DNA of 64,000 nt from Luminiphilus sp. (GTDB taxonomy: Bacteria > Pseudomonadota > Gammaproteobacteria > Pseudomonadales > Halieaceae). The translations under genes and the position numbers were made by a program. Numbering within the stretch: the stretch's first letter is position 1; the number at the start of each line of letters is the position of its first letter. The stretch lies in assembly GCA_029242325.1 (NCBI GenBank), contig JAQWUD010000038.1, positions 62,001 to 126,000 of the forward strand, in the 5' to 3' direction. Shown here piece by piece: positions 27,842 to 37,487 of this stretch. The notes beneath the pieces are model-generated. The model worked only from the letters and a program-made list of their open reading frames with translations, was not told the DNA's origin and ran no database searches.

Positions 27842-29014
27842 ATGAGTGATTACTCTCTTTTCACCTCGGAGTCCGTCTCAGAGGGACATCCGGACAAAAT
27901 GTCTGACCAAATATCTGATGCGATTCTCGACACCTATCTTGCTAAGGACCCTCATGCGCGAGTCGCCGTTGAAACTTTAGTGAAAACGGGAATGGTCGTG
28001 GTCGCAGGTGAAGTAACCACCTCGGCAACCGTCACAACGGGGGAACTCGAGACGGTCATCAGGCAAACGGTGCTCGATATTGGTTTTGACTCATCTGACG
28101 TCTGTTTTGACGGCCATACCTGTGCAGTGATCAACGCAATTGGTCAGCAGTCTGCTGATATTGCGATGGGCACACATGAAGCCGATGAGGCGAATCAAGG
28201 TGCCGGTGATCAAGGACTGATGTTTGGCTATGCCTCGGACGAAACCAACGTGCTCATGCCCGCGGCCATTCATTATTCGCATCGTCTCGTCGAAAAACAG
28301 GCTGAAATGCGAAAGTCCGGGGCCCTACCCTGGCTAAGACCCGACGCTAAAAGCCAGATTACCCTGCGTTACGGCGCAGATGGCAAACCAGAACACGTTG
28401 AAGCAGTGGTGCTCTCAACACAGCATGACCCTGATATTTCCCAGGCAGAATTGCGAGAAGCCGTGCGCAAGAACATTATTGAAGCGACACTGCCTGCTGA
28501 ATGGCTGGACGCGGAAACCCAGTATCACATCAATCCAACAGGCAACTTTGTGATCGGTGGCCCCTTGGGCGACTGTGGCCTGACCGGGCGAAAGATTATT
28601 GTCGACACCTACGGTGGAATGGCTCGCCACGGGGGCGGCGCTTTCTCCGGAAAAGACCCCTCCAAGGTAGACCGCTCGGCGGCCTACGCTGGGCGTTATG
28701 TGGCGAAGAATATCGTGGCGGCAGGCCTAGCGCGCCGCTGTGAAGTTCAGGTTTCCTATGCCATAGGCGTTGCTGAACCCACCTCTATTTCGGTCAATAC
28801 CTTTGGCACTGCTCAACTTGAGGATGACGCCATTACGGCGCTCATCCGCGAGCACTTTGATCTGCGCCCGAAAGGCCTTATTAATATGCTCGATTTGAAA
28901 CGGCCGATATATCGTACTACCGCCGCCTATGGCCATTTCGGTCGAACCGAAAGCACCTTTACCTGGGAGCGCACCGATAAGGCTGACGCACTGCGTGCAG
29001 CTGCCGGCCATTAA
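27842..29014 (+). CDS. metK: S-adenosylmethionine synthetase
   Basis: Makes SAM from methionine and ATP. The 390 residues begin [20 protein letters not shown] and contain the methionine-loop and ATP motifs ([37 protein letters not shown]). The open frame extends far upstream, but that portion is sahR read in another frame; an out-of-frame ATG at 27837 precedes the true start. It lies 23 bp after sahR and 27 bp before ahcY, forming one operon. Confidence 0.98.
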   Translation: MSDYSLFTSESVSEGHPDKMSDQISDAILDTYLAKDPHARVAVETLVKTGMVVVAGEVTTSATVTTGELETVIRQTVLDIGFDSSDVCFDGHTCAVINAIGQQSADIAMGTHEADEANQGAGDQGLMFGYASDETNVLMPAAIHYSHRLVEKQAEMRKSGALPWLRPDAKSQITLRYGADGKPEHVEAVVLSTQHDPDISQAELREAVRKNIIEATLPAEWLDAETQYHINPTGNFVIGGPLGDCGLTGRKIIVDTYGGMARHGGGAFSGKDPSKVDRSAAYAGRYVAKNIVAAGLARRCEVQVSYAIGVAEPTSISVNTFGTAQLEDDAITALIREHFDLRPKGLINMLDLKRPIYRTTAAYGHFGRTESTFTWERTDKADALRAAAGH

Positions 29015-29041
29015 CCTTAATACCCAAAGAGAGAAATCAAT

Positions 29042-30433
29042 ATGAATACTGCTGTTGAGCAAACCAGCTTCGCTGACTACAAAGTCGCGGATATTCACCT
29101 CGCCGACTGGGGCAGGCGAGAGCTGGATATCGCCGAGAGCGAAATGCCCGCACTGATGGCTCTCCGAGAGCGCTATCGTGAAGAGCAACCATTGGCCGGT
29201 GCCAAAATCCTCGGCTGCATCCACATGACAATACAAACTGGCGTGCTCATTGAAACCCTCGTAGCGCTTGGAGCTGAGGTCCGTTGGTCGTCGTGCAATA
29301 TTTTTTCTACTCAGGATCATGCTGCGGCAGCCATCGCAGCGTCTGGAATACCTGTTTTTGCCTGGAAGGGTGAAACGGAAGAAGAGTATGAATGGTGCAT
29401 TGAGCAGACCATCCTAGAAAATGGAAAGCCCTGGGACGCCAATATGATTCTCGATGATGGTGGTGATCTCACGGCAATGCTCCATGAGCATTACCCCGAC
29501 ATGCTGGAGCGCGTCCACGGCATCACGGAAGAAACAACAACGGGCGTACATCGGCTTTACGAGATGCTCGCCAACGGCGAATTGAAAGTCCCTGCTATCA
29601 ACGTCAATGACGCAGTCACGAAATCCAAAAATGACAACAAGTACGGCTGCCGTCACAGCCTGAACGATGCCATCAAGAGAGGCCTGGACCACTTGTTGGC
29701 CGGCAAACGTGCTCTGGTCATCGGCTACGGTGATGTGGGTAAAGGGTCGGCTCAATCGCTGCGCCAAGAAGGAATGATTGTTCGTATCACCGAATGTGAC
29801 CCCATTTGCGCCATGCAAGCCTGCATGGACGGGTTCGAGGTGGTTTCCCCGTTCATCGACGGTGTGAATGACGGCACCGATGGCAGCGTCAACACAGCAC
29901 TACTGGAGATGACCGACCTGCTTGTCACTACCACGGGCAACTATGACGTCTGCACTGCCGCCATGCTTCGAGCACTCAAATCGGGCGCCGTAGTCTGTAA
30001 CATTGGACACTTCGATAATGAAATCGACACGGCCTATATGCGCCGAGAGTGGCAATGGGAAGAAATCAAGCCCCAAGTCCATAAGGTTGTAAGAGACGCC
30101 GACAGCAATGACCACCTGCTGCTGCTCTCCGAGGGGCGGCTGGTCAATCTCGGGAACGCGACGGGCCACCCCTCCCGCATTATGGACGGCTCTTTCGCCA
30201 ATCAGGTGCTGGCGCAGATCCACCTGTATGAGAAGAAATTTGCTGATTTACCCGCCGAGGCGCGCCAAGAGGCCATCTCAGTCGAGGTGCTGCCAAAGCA
30301 GCTAGACGAACAGGTCGCGGCTTACATGGTGGAAGGCTTTGGCGGTGTCATGACAAAGTTATCGTCCAAGCAGGCCGACTATATTGGTGTTGGTGTGAAC
30401 GGCCCCTTCAAGACCGATTCATACAAATACTGA
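29042..30433 (+). CDS. ahcY: Adenosylhomocysteinase (SAH hydrolase)
   Basis: NAD-dependent enzyme splitting S-adenosylhomocysteine into homocysteine and adenosine. The 463 residues show [52 protein letters not shown] and the NAD fold [17 protein letters not shown], ending with the conserved C-terminal KTDSYKY. It completes the SAM cycle with metK under SahR. No SAH riboswitch is seen; only 27 bases separate it from metK. An 11-bp hairpin follows at 30471-30499. Confidence 0.98.
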   Translation: MNTAVEQTSFADYKVADIHLADWGRRELDIAESEMPALMALRERYREEQPLAGAKILGCIHMTIQTGVLIETLVALGAEVRWSSCNIFSTQDHAAAAIAASGIPVFAWKGETEEEYEWCIEQTILENGKPWDANMILDDGGDLTAMLHEHYPDMLERVHGITEETTTGVHRLYEMLANGELKVPAINVNDAVTKSKNDNKYGCRHSLNDAIKRGLDHLLAGKRALVIGYGDVGKGSAQSLRQEGMIVRITECDPICAMQACMDGFEVVSPFIDGVNDGTDGSVNTALLEMTDLLVTTTGNYDVCTAAMLRALKSGAVVCNIGHFDNEIDTAYMRREWQWEEIKPQVHKVVRDADSNDHLLLLSEGRLVNLGNATGHPSRIMDGSFANQVLAQIHLYEKKFADLPAEARQEAISVEVLPKQLDEQVAAYMVEGFGGVMTKLSSKQADYIGVGVNGPFKTDSYKY

Positions 30434-30470
30434 CGCTCCACTGGCAGATCCGCAGCTACGTTATCAGAGG

Positions 30471-30499
30471 CGGTGTTAGGCCGACTCAGCCTGACACCG
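30471..30499 (+). repeat. Strong inverted repeat between ahcY and rsmE
   Basis: CGGTGTTAGGC pairs with GCCTGACACCG over 11 positions (one G-U), with a 7-base loop. No U-run follows, so it is not a classical terminator; it could protect the ahcY mRNA 3' end or attenuate rsmE. Confidence 0.6.
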
Positions 30500-30539
30500 T
30501 CAAACATCGTAAACTAGCCTGTCTCAAGGAGGCTTAGCG

Positions 30540-31271
30540 TTGCGTGTGACTCGCCTGTTTACCGAACAACCTCTGTCGTCTGGCGCTCAGGTTCTGTTGC
30601 AGGGCACAGCGGCGCAGTATTTGGGTCGCGTCCTGCGCGCCAATGTGGGGGATGCCGTCACATTGTTTAATGGCGGGGGCGAGGAATTCGTGGCCACCAT
30701 CACCGAGGTCGGCAAGCGCACTATTTCGGTTTTGTTAGGCGCCTCGTCAGTGCCCGCTACGGAATCTCCGGTCCATACCACACTGGGTCTGTGCTTGAGT
30801 AAGGGCGATCGGTTTGATTGGGCTGTTCAAAAAGCGACCGAGTTGGGGGTCGGGGCCATCGTGCCACTCTACAGTGAAAGAGTGGATTTCAGTATCCCAG
30901 CCGATCGCGTGATCAAGCGAGTAAATCACTGGCGTCAGATTGCGATCAGCGCCTGCGAGCAGTGTGGTCGCGTGAGGGTCCCTCTGATCACGCCACCAGA
31001 GGCTTTGGATCGATGGGTCGCAGGTGTGGACGCGGATGACAAATGGGTGTTGCACCGAGGCGACCCCTCACACTCCCCCGAGCACACAACCCCAGAGAGC
31101 GCGGCACTATTGATCGGACCTGAGGGCGGCCTGACAGATGAAGAGATCGCTCTTGCGCAAGCCTCCAGCTTTCATCTCTTGCCGCTGGGGCCACGCGTGC
31201 TGCGAACAGAAACGGCGCCAGTGGTCGCACTGGGGGTGCTCAGCTTCTGCTGGCGCGAGATGACGCACTAG
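30540..31271 (+). CDS. rsmE: 16S rRNA (uracil-1498-N3) methyltransferase
   Basis: SPOUT-class RNA methyltransferase, 243 residues, with the N-terminal PUA-like RNA-binding part (MRVTRLFTEQ...) and the knot domain motifs GLCLSKGDRFDWAVQKATELGV, LIGPEGGLTDEEIALA and LGPRVLRTETAPVVAL. The initiation codon is TTG at 30540, supported by a strong AAGGAGG eight bases upstream and by the MRVTR start matching homologues. gshB follows farther on in the same direction, as in many gammaproteobacteria, but here the esterase gene intervenes. Confidence 0.95.
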   Translation: MRVTRLFTEQPLSSGAQVLLQGTAAQYLGRVLRANVGDAVTLFNGGGEEFVATITEVGKRTISVLLGASSVPATESPVHTTLGLCLSKGDRFDWAVQKATELGVGAIVPLYSERVDFSIPADRVIKRVNHWRQIAISACEQCGRVRVPLITPPEALDRWVAGVDADDKWVLHRGDPSHSPEHTTPESAALLIGPEGGLTDEEIALAQASSFHLLPLGPRVLRTETAPVVALGVLSFCWREMTH

Positions 31272-31375
31272 GGCTGAGGGCCGCAAGCAGCTTGCAGACG
31301 TGATCAAAGCACGCTGGGTCCAGCCGCCACTGTAAAACCTGCCGTCCGAGCGGCCGCAGATGCCCAGTCGATAGA

Positions 31376-32650
31376 TCAGTGCTCTTCTCCTTCTGCGTGC
31401 TTCAATCGATGCCTAGCCCACACCCACTCCAGCCAGGTGGCAGCGGCATTCAGGTAGTGGCTTGTGCGGGGGGAATGAAAAATCTCAAAGGCATGCTGCG
31501 CGCCCGGCAGCTCTGCATACACCACAGGCGACCCGGCGACGGGACTGAACTCCGCGACAAACCGGCGCACTTCTTCAACCCAGACCAACGAGTCATGAGT
31601 GCCCTGAACAATAAAGAAAGGGGGCGTCCCCTCGGCCACACCCGGCCGATGAATCCAAGAAATCGGAGACCCATTCTCGAACACCGCTGCTGCGGTCTCG
31701 CGCGGCTGCTGAATAATCCGACGTCTAATGAATTCATCCATCCGATCTTGTTTTCTAATGCCATACCGATTGGTAAAATCTACGACCGGATAGAGTGCCA
31801 GCACCCCCTGCACTGCTGTATCGGCACCTTCAAATCCCTCCTGCCACTCCGCGTGGCCCGGGGTGAGGCCAGCCAATAAGGAAAGATGACCCCCTGCAGA
31901 CCCTCCTGTGATAACAATAAAATTTGGGTCACCACCATATTCGGCGATGTGCTGCTTTACCCAGGCGATCGCCTTCTTCACGTCAATAATCTGTGCCGGA
32001 TACGCATCCCGGGGCGCGAGGCGGTAATTGATGGATACCCCTACCCAACCCAGTTCCGCCATACGGTGGAGCAAGGGCTGAGCTTGTTCTGATTTATGCC
32101 CCACCATCCAGGCGCCGCCGTGGACCTGGAGCAGCACCGGGCGGGATGCTCCAGGGAGCAAGGGGTGGTAAATATCCAATAACCCGCGCTTACCCACAGT
32201 TGAGTAATTCAGGTTGCGCACATACTGCACTCCCTGACGCCGGAATGTGAAAGGTCGGAGCCACTCGCCACTGGCAATGTGCTGCGTTAATTTAGCGCGC
32301 CGCTCCGGGGGTATCTGCTGGTAGAAATCCGCGCCCAATACCACCTGCAATGCCCGACTGAATGCCGCACCTGCATCAAACCCCGGACGTAGAGACCATG
32401 CCAGCAACACCCATGCAGCCAGAAAGAAGGATAACCCCCAGGTAAGGCCCGCTGACTCGACACCGACAAACATAATCCACAGGGCAACGAAAGCCATCTG
32501 GGTGGCGATGCACCAGATCGCCAGCTCCCCAGTGATCCAACCCGACAGGAACCATGCCCACACCGCCCAGCCGATTCGACGGACCTGAAGCAGTACGGTG
32601 ACGGCGCAGAGCAGGCTCAGACCGGCAAAAACGATAAACAAATGGTCCAT
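31376..32650 (-). CDS. Membrane-anchored alpha/beta-hydrolase (esterase/lipase, HSL type)
   Basis: A 424-residue protein whose first about 110 residues form three or four transmembrane helices (DHLFIVFAGLSLLCAVTVLL; AVWAWFLSGWITGELAIWCI; WGLSFFLAAWVLLAW). A hormone-sensitive-lipase-like hydrolase domain follows: oxyanion HGGAW, nucleophile Ser in GGSAGGHLS, Asp in GTHDSLVWVE and His in AQHAFEIF. The substrate is unknown, probably a short-chain or lipid ester. The upstream 51-codon extension of the frame was dropped; ATG at 32650 has GGGAAA before it. It sits between rsmE and gshB, which are usually adjacent, so it looks like an insertion. Confidence 0.85.
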   Translation of the reverse strand: MDHLFIVFAGLSLLCAVTVLLQVRRIGWAVWAWFLSGWITGELAIWCIATQMAFVALWIMFVGVESAGLTWGLSFFLAAWVLLAWSLRPGFDAGAAFSRALQVVLGADFYQQIPPERRAKLTQHIASGEWLRPFTFRRQGVQYVRNLNYSTVGKRGLLDIYHPLLPGASRPVLLQVHGGAWMVGHKSEQAQPLLHRMAELGWVGVSINYRLAPRDAYPAQIIDVKKAIAWVKQHIAEYGGDPNFIVITGGSAGGHLSLLAGLTPGHAEWQEGFEGADTAVQGVLALYPVVDFTNRYGIRKQDRMDEFIRRRIIQQPRETAAAVFENGSPISWIHRPGVAEGTPPFFIVQGTHDSLVWVEEVRRFVAEFSPVAGSPVVYAELPGAQHAFEIFHSPRTSHYLNAAATWLEWVWARHRLKHAEGEEH

Positions 32651-32755
32651 ATTTTTCCCGAGGGTGGTATTTAACGCGCTTTTTGGCAGCCAGAGCTTGC
32701 GGGGATTCGCTACGAATCGCAAGATGTCTCGCTCTGACCCCACAAGGACCCCGAA

Positions 32756-33712
32756 ATGAGCCTCCAGCTCGGCGTTGTGATGGACCCGATTGCCTCCATC
32801 CATTACAAAAAAGATACCACTTTGGCACTACTGTGGGCCGCACAAGATCGCGGGTGGTCGTTGTTTTACATCGAACCGGATGGGCTCTTCCTCGATGGTG
32901 CGGTACCCATGGCGAATGCCAGACCACTCGTCGTACACCAAAATCCTGAGCACTGGTTTGATCTCGCTGAGACCGAGGCCTTACCGCTCACACAACTCAA
33001 CATCATTCTGATGCGCAAAGACCCTCCTTTTAACATGGAGTACATCTATGCCACCTACTTGCTGGAGCGGGCCGAGCAGCTCGGCACTCTCGTAGTCAAC
33101 CGGTGCCGTAGCCTGCGAGATTGTAATGAAAAGTTGTTTGCCACCGAATTCCCCGGCTGCTGCCCACCACTTTTGGTCAGCCGAAACATATCCTCATTGA
33201 GGAGCTTTCATAGAGAACACCGTGATGTCATCTTCAAACCGCTGGACGGGATGGGCGGCAGCGCCATTTTCCGCGCGCAAGAGCATGACCCCAATGTCAG
33301 CGTTATTCTGGAAACGCTGACGGGATTGGGAAAACAAACCATCATGGCGCAGCGCTACCTACCCGCTATCAGCGACGGTGATAAACGCATACTCATGATC
33401 AATGGCGAACCTGTGCCCTGGTGTCTCGCTCGCATTCCTCTGGCCGGAGAAAGCCGGGGCAACTTGGCGGCAGGAGGTTCCGGGCGTGTGCAACCGCTAT
33501 CCGAGCGAGACCAATGGATCGCAGCTCAGGTTGGCCCAACCCTCAGGGAAAGAGGCCTTTATTTTGTTGGTCTCGATGTCATCGGTGATTACCTTACCGA
33601 AATCAATGTCACGAGCCCCACCTGCCTCCGGGAAATCGAGGCCGAATCTGGGCATAACGTTGCCGGGCCACTTCTCGACACCTTAGAGCGACACGTCGGC
33701 GCGCGGGTATGA
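32756..33712 (+). CDS. gshB: Glutathione synthetase
   Basis: ATP-grasp ligase adding glycine to gamma-glutamylcysteine; 318 residues. The N-terminal LGVVMDPIASIHYKKDTT, the MRKDPPFNMEYIYATYLLE block, FKPLDGMGGSAIF (ATP-grasp loop) and the C-terminal INVTSPTCLREIE match the bacterial GshB family closely. It heads the gshB-algH-ruvX run seen in Pseudomonas. A perfect 8-bp inverted repeat starts right after the stop. Confidence 0.97.
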   Translation: MSLQLGVVMDPIASIHYKKDTTLALLWAAQDRGWSLFYIEPDGLFLDGAVPMANARPLVVHQNPEHWFDLAETEALPLTQLNIILMRKDPPFNMEYIYATYLLERAEQLGTLVVNRCRSLRDCNEKLFATEFPGCCPPLLVSRNISSLRSFHREHRDVIFKPLDGMGGSAIFRAQEHDPNVSVILETLTGLGKQTIMAQRYLPAISDGDKRILMINGEPVPWCLARIPLAGESRGNLAAGGSGRVQPLSERDQWIAAQVGPTLRERGLYFVGLDVIGDYLTEINVTSPTCLREIEAESGHNVAGPLLDTLERHVGARV

Positions 33713-33739
33713 AGCGCGCCACGACGTCCAAGGCGCGCT
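33713..33739 (+). repeat. Perfect hairpin directly after gshB
   Basis: AGCGCGCC and GGCGCGCT are exact complements around an 11-base loop, beginning one base after the gshB stop. There is no U-run, so it is not a typical terminator; it could slow decay or partly limit transcription into algH. Confidence 0.55.
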
Positions 33740-33829
33740 CACCGGCACCCACGAAGCGAGCATAAGGCGATAGACTGCAAGATCTTCGGCATAATGACCC
33801 TCATGCCCTGACCCCCGAAAGGAATTCTC

Positions 33830-34423
33830 TTGGCGAGTAAAAAGCCAGCGCAGGCAACCTCGGCGCCCGCATCCACATACTGGGCAGGCCATTTTTTAAT
33901 CGCCACTCCCGTAATCGGCAGCGGCTTTTTCAATCGCTCTCTTACCTATCTCTGCCACCACGACGAGCAGGGTGCTATGGGTATCGTCGTTAACCTGACC
34001 CTTGATGTCAGCGTGCTGGACATGCTGAATCACATGGACATACAACCCGAGAGCAGCTTGCCTGACCGCCCCGTTTTGGCCGGGGGCCCTGTCGGCACAG
34101 ATCACGGCTTTGTCCTGCACCATAGCGAACCCTCGTGGGAAGGCAGCCAGTCTGTCGGAAACGGCGTGAGCCTGACGACTTCCCGCGATATTCTATGTGC
34201 CCTCGCTAAAGGCGATGGGCCCGAAAGCTATCTGGTTGCTTTGGGGTATGCCGGTTGGGCACCCGGGCAACTAGAGGCCGAGATGGCTGACAACAGCTGG
34301 CTGACAACGCTCGCCGACCCGCACATCCTCTTTCACCTAGACACCTCGGACAAGCTCTCTGCTGCGGGGAAAACGCTTGGCATTGACATTGACCTTCTCA
34401 CAGCACAAGCAGGACACGCATAA
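33830..34423 (+). CDS. algH: AlgH/YqgE family protein (UPF0301)
   Basis: Conserved 197-residue cytoplasmic protein of the DUF179 family (AGHFLIATPVIGSGFFNRSLTYLCHHDEQGAMGIVVN; GGPVGTDHGFVLH; LGYAGWAPGQLEAE). In Pseudomonas AlgH influences alginate and other traits by an unknown mechanism. It starts at TTG with a good AAAGGA seven bases before it. The stop is three bases before ruvX, so both are cotranscribed. Confidence 0.94.
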   Translation: MASKKPAQATSAPASTYWAGHFLIATPVIGSGFFNRSLTYLCHHDEQGAMGIVVNLTLDVSVLDMLNHMDIQPESSLPDRPVLAGGPVGTDHGFVLHHSEPSWEGSQSVGNGVSLTTSRDILCALAKGDGPESYLVALGYAGWAPGQLEAEMADNSWLTTLADPHILFHLDTSDKLSAAGKTLGIDIDLLTAQAGHA

Positions 34424-34425
34424 AC

Positions 34426-34848
34426 ATGTCTGCGGTGGAGACCTTACTGGCGCTGGATTTTGGCTTACGGCATATTGGTGTAGCGGTGGGGAATACGCTT
34501 TCTCGCACTGCCCAGCCGTTGGCCATCATCAAGGCCAAGGATGGGGTGCCCGACTGGCAAGCGCTTGTAGCGTTGGCGGAGGAGTGGCGGCCCCAGCGGA
34601 TTGTGGTGGGCCTCCCCATCAACATGGACGGCTCACCGAGTGAGCTGAGTCAGCGTGCGTCCAAATTTGCTCGCCAGGTAGAGGGCAGACTGGGCGTGGT
34701 GGTATCACTGATAGACGAGCGACTGTCGAGCCGTGAGGCCAAGCACGCAGCCCGCGCGCAAGGACATCGGGGTGACTATGTTGCTGATCCCATTGACGAT
34801 CAGGCCGCAGCGATCATTCTCTCCACATGGCTAAGCGAGCTGTCATGA
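34426..34848 (+). CDS. ruvX: RuvX/YqgF Holliday-junction resolvase-like nuclease
   Basis: A 140-residue RNase H-fold nuclease involved in 16S rRNA 5' processing and possibly junction resolution. The acidic active-site residues are in LALDFGLRHIGVAVG, near IVVGLPINMDG, in SLIDERLSS and in DPIDDQAAAIIL. It follows algH closely. pyrR-pyrB-pyrC, which follow it in Pseudomonas, are absent; instead pilT is convergent, and the stop codons overlap in the palindrome TCATGA. Confidence 0.95.
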   Translation: MSAVETLLALDFGLRHIGVAVGNTLSRTAQPLAIIKAKDGVPDWQALVALAEEWRPQRIVVGLPINMDGSPSELSQRASKFARQVEGRLGVVVSLIDERLSSREAKHAARAQGHRGDYVADPIDDQAAAIILSTWLSELS

Positions 34849-35889
34849 GCAAGCCATTATCGCCTCAGGCTGACGCGCTTTTTCCCGCGCGGCGTCGAGC
34901 GTAATGACTCTTTTCTGAAGCAACCTCTGCAAGCACTGATCCATCGTCTGCATGCCCGTGCCCTGACCTGTCTGAATCGCCGAATACATTTGTGCCACTT
35001 TGTCCTCGCGAATGAGGTTCCTGATCGCAGCCGTCCCGCGCATGATCTCGTGAGCAGCCACCTGGCCCCCCGCCCTGCGCTTGAGCAGGGTCTGGGATAT
35101 CACTGCCTGTAAAGACTCTGAGAGCATCGACCGTACCATCGATTTCTCCGCTGCGGGGAACACATCCACAATTCGGTCAATGGTTTTGGCTGCCGAGGTG
35201 GTATGAAGTGTGCCCAACACAAGGTGACCCGTCTCAGCAGCGGTCAACGCCAGGCGAATCGTTTCCAGATCACGCATCTCCCCGACCAGAATGACGTCGG
35301 GGTCCTCTCGCAACGCTGACCTGAGCGCCTCAGAGAAACTCAGGGTGTCGCGATAGACCTCGCGCTGATTCACAAGGCATCGCTTGCTGTGATGTACGAA
35401 TTCGATCGGATCCTCAATCGTGAGGATGTGATCGTGCCGACAGTCGTTGATGTAATCAATCATGGCCGCCAATGTGGTCGACTTTCCCGACCCAGTCGGT
35501 CCTGTGACGAGCACGAGTCCCCTCGGCAATGCCGCGATCTCGCGAAAAACCTGTCCCATTCCCAGTTCCTCCATCGACAACACATGACAGGGAATGGTTC
35601 GAAATACCGCTCCCGCCCCCCGATGATGGTGAAAGGCGTTCACGCGGAACCGGGCGATCGTGGGGATCTCGAAAGAAAAATCGGTCTCCAGGCGCGCCGC
35701 AAAGTTCTTGCGCTGCCGATCGTTCATAATGTCGTAAACTACAGCCTGAACTGTCGCATGATCCAGTTCTGGGGTGTCCAGACGCCTGACGTCACCGTCG
35801 ACCCGGATCATCGGTGGGAGACCTGCTGACAGGTGCAGGTCAGAAGCACCCTGTTGGACGCTGAAGACAAGCAATTCAGTGATATCCAT
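34843..35889 (-). CDS. pilT: Type IV pilus retraction ATPase PilT
   Basis: Hexameric ATPase that drives pilus retraction and twitching. The 348 residues follow PilT closely: N-terminal MDITELLVFSVQQGASDLHLSAGLPPMIRVDGD, Walker A GPTGSGKST, Asp box ILTIEDPIEFVH, Walker B ILVGEMRDLETIRLALTAAETGH and the retraction motif AIRNLIREDK. It is divergent from yggS, as in Pseudomonas; pilU is not in the window. The ATG at 35889 agrees with homologues. Confidence 0.97.
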   Translation of the reverse strand: MDITELLVFSVQQGASDLHLSAGLPPMIRVDGDVRRLDTPELDHATVQAVVYDIMNDRQRKNFAARLETDFSFEIPTIARFRVNAFHHHRGAGAVFRTIPCHVLSMEELGMGQVFREIAALPRGLVLVTGPTGSGKSTTLAAMIDYINDCRHDHILTIEDPIEFVHHSKRCLVNQREVYRDTLSFSEALRSALREDPDVILVGEMRDLETIRLALTAAETGHLVLGTLHTTSAAKTIDRIVDVFPAAEKSMVRSMLSESLQAVISQTLLKRRAGGQVAAHEIMRGTAAIRNLIREDKVAQMYSAIQTGQGTGMQTMDQCLQRLLQKRVITLDAAREKARQPEAIMACS

Positions 35890-35920
35890 CTCACATTCTC
35901 CGCTTTTATCGGGCTAGCAC

Positions 35921-36643
35921 ATGGCGAATCAACTTCCTTATGATCACACCATGAACCCGACTGAACTGGCCCTTAATATATCAGAAGTGCAACGGCGTAT
36001 TCAGTCCGCAACCGCTGCCGCAGGCCGCGCTACGGGCGCCGTCAGCCTGCTGGCCGTCAGTAAAACCAAGCCCGCAGGAGCTATTCGGCTCGCCTATGAG
36101 CAGGGTTTGACCGAATTTGGTGAAAATTACGCTCAGGAGCTAGTCGAGAAAGCGGGGGCACTCAAAGAACTGCCCCTCTGCTGGCATTTTATTGGCCCAA
36201 TCCAAAGCAACAAGACCCGTGCAATCGCTGAGAACAGCGACTGGGTGCACAGCATTGATCGGTTGAAAATTGCGCACCGGCTAAGCGAGCAAAGACCAGC
36301 CGAGAGAGGGCCGCTCAATATTTTGATTCAGGTCAATATTTCGGGTGAGGCCAGCAAATCAGGCGTATCGCCAGAAGCGCTGCCGGAACTGGTGCACCAT
36401 ATCAAGGCGCTGCCTCGGCTCGCGCTGCGTGGACTGATGACCATTCCCGCCCCCGCGCCGCTAGCCGAAGATCCACGCCTGCCATTTAAGCACCTTAGAG
36501 CCCTCTTTGAGACCCTGAACGATCAGGCACCGGAGCTCGACACATTATCGATGGGCATGTCTGCTGATCTCGAAGCGGCCATCGCCGAGGGCGCGACACA
36601 TGTCAGAGTAGGAACAGATATCTTTGGCGCGCGGTATAATTAA
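35921..36643 (+). CDS. yggS: YggS family pyridoxal phosphate homeostasis protein
   Basis: Single-domain PLP-binding TIM-barrel protein (240 residues) that buffers free PLP; no catalytic activity is known. The PLP lysine lies in LLAVSKTKPAGAIR; the phosphate-binding end is LSMGMSADLEAAIAEGATHVRVGTDIFG. Two starts compete, ATG 35921 and ATG 35951; neither has a strong Shine-Dalgarno. It leads the yggS-proC-yggT-metX-metW run. Confidence 0.95.
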   Translation: MANQLPYDHTMNPTELALNISEVQRRIQSATAAAGRATGAVSLLAVSKTKPAGAIRLAYEQGLTEFGENYAQELVEKAGALKELPLCWHFIGPIQSNKTRAIAENSDWVHSIDRLKIAHRLSEQRPAERGPLNILIQVNISGEASKSGVSPEALPELVHHIKALPRLALRGLMTIPAPAPLAEDPRLPFKHLRALFETLNDQAPELDTLSMGMSADLEAAIAEGATHVRVGTDIFGARYN

Positions 36644-36670
36644 GAACGTTGGTTAAGGACACAGCTACTC

Positions 36671-37486
36671 ATGTCGCCTCAAATCGCCTTTCTCGGCGCG
36701 GGCAATATGGCCAGCGCCATTATTAGCGGCCTGCTGGCTGTAGGCTTCTCGCCACAGCAGTTAAGCGCGAGCGATCCGAGTGAGGAGGCGCTGGAGCGAC
36801 TGCGCGCGCTTGGCTTATCGAGAGTGAGTACCGCGACAGACAATCTCTGCCATGGTGCGGACCTGCTTGTTGCAGCGGTCAAACCACAGGTCATGGCCGA
36901 GGCGCTGATGTCGGTTAGTCCGCAATTAAGCTCTGCAACCGCCCTGTTTTCGATTGCAGCGGGTATCCCAATATCATCCCTGCAATCCATGGCCGGTGCT
37001 TCGGTGCCCATTGTTCGGTGCATGCCCAATACGCCGGCCATGATTGGGCAAGGTGCGAGTGCGCTCTTCGCTTCAGAATCGGTGACTGCCGCACAACGAA
37101 AAATAGCGGAACAGCTGACCAACGCTGTTGGGTTCACTGTGTGGGTGGAGCAAGAGGAGCTGCTGGACGCGGTAACTGCTGTGTCTGGGAGCGGACCCGC
37201 TTATTTCTTTGCCCTGATAGAGTCCATTAGCAAAGCCGGCACTGAGCTGGGGCTGTCACCCGAGGTGTCGATGTCACTGACCCTACACACCGCACTGGGC
37301 GCTGCCGAACTGGCTCGCCAGTCGGATGTGCCCATCGGTGCGCTCAGAGAAAATGTCACCAGCCCGGGCGGTACCACCGAGCAGGCGCTGCTGGCGCTTC
37401 AGGCAGAGGGCTTTGATGAAATAGTTGCCAAGGCCGTACACGCCTGCGCAGATCGAGCCCGCACGCTGGGCGAGGAGTTTGGTTGA
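36671..37486 (+). CDS. proC: Pyrroline-5-carboxylate reductase
   Basis: NADPH-dependent last step of proline synthesis. The 271 residues have the N-terminal dinucleotide motif IAFLGAGNMASAIISGL, the central IVRCMPNTPAMIGQGASALF, and the C-terminal signature ALRENVTSPGGTTEQALLALQ. It lies 27 bp after yggS; the stop is one base before the yggT start. Confidence 0.97.
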   Translation: MSPQIAFLGAGNMASAIISGLLAVGFSPQQLSASDPSEEALERLRALGLSRVSTATDNLCHGADLLVAAVKPQVMAEALMSVSPQLSSATALFSIAAGIPISSLQSMAGASVPIVRCMPNTPAMIGQGASALFASESVTAAQRKIAEQLTNAVGFTVWVEQEELLDAVTAVSGSGPAYFFALIESISKAGTELGLSPEVSMSLTLHTALGAAELARQSDVPIGALRENVTSPGGTTEQALLALQAEGFDEIVAKAVHACADRARTLGEEFG

Positions 37487-37487
37487 C

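Noticed and set aside
29015-29041. Possible SAH or SAM riboswitch before ahcY
   Set aside because: The gap is 27 bases, too short for any of these elements; control is better explained by SahR.
28727-29320. 197-codon minus-strand frame over the metK-ahcY junction
   Set aside because: It is antisense to two highly conserved genes and its product has no recognisable domain.
34843-34848. TCATGA as a regulatory palindrome
   Set aside because: It is simply the overlap of two convergent stop codons (ruvX and pilT); likewise CTAA at 53739-53742 for crc and rph.
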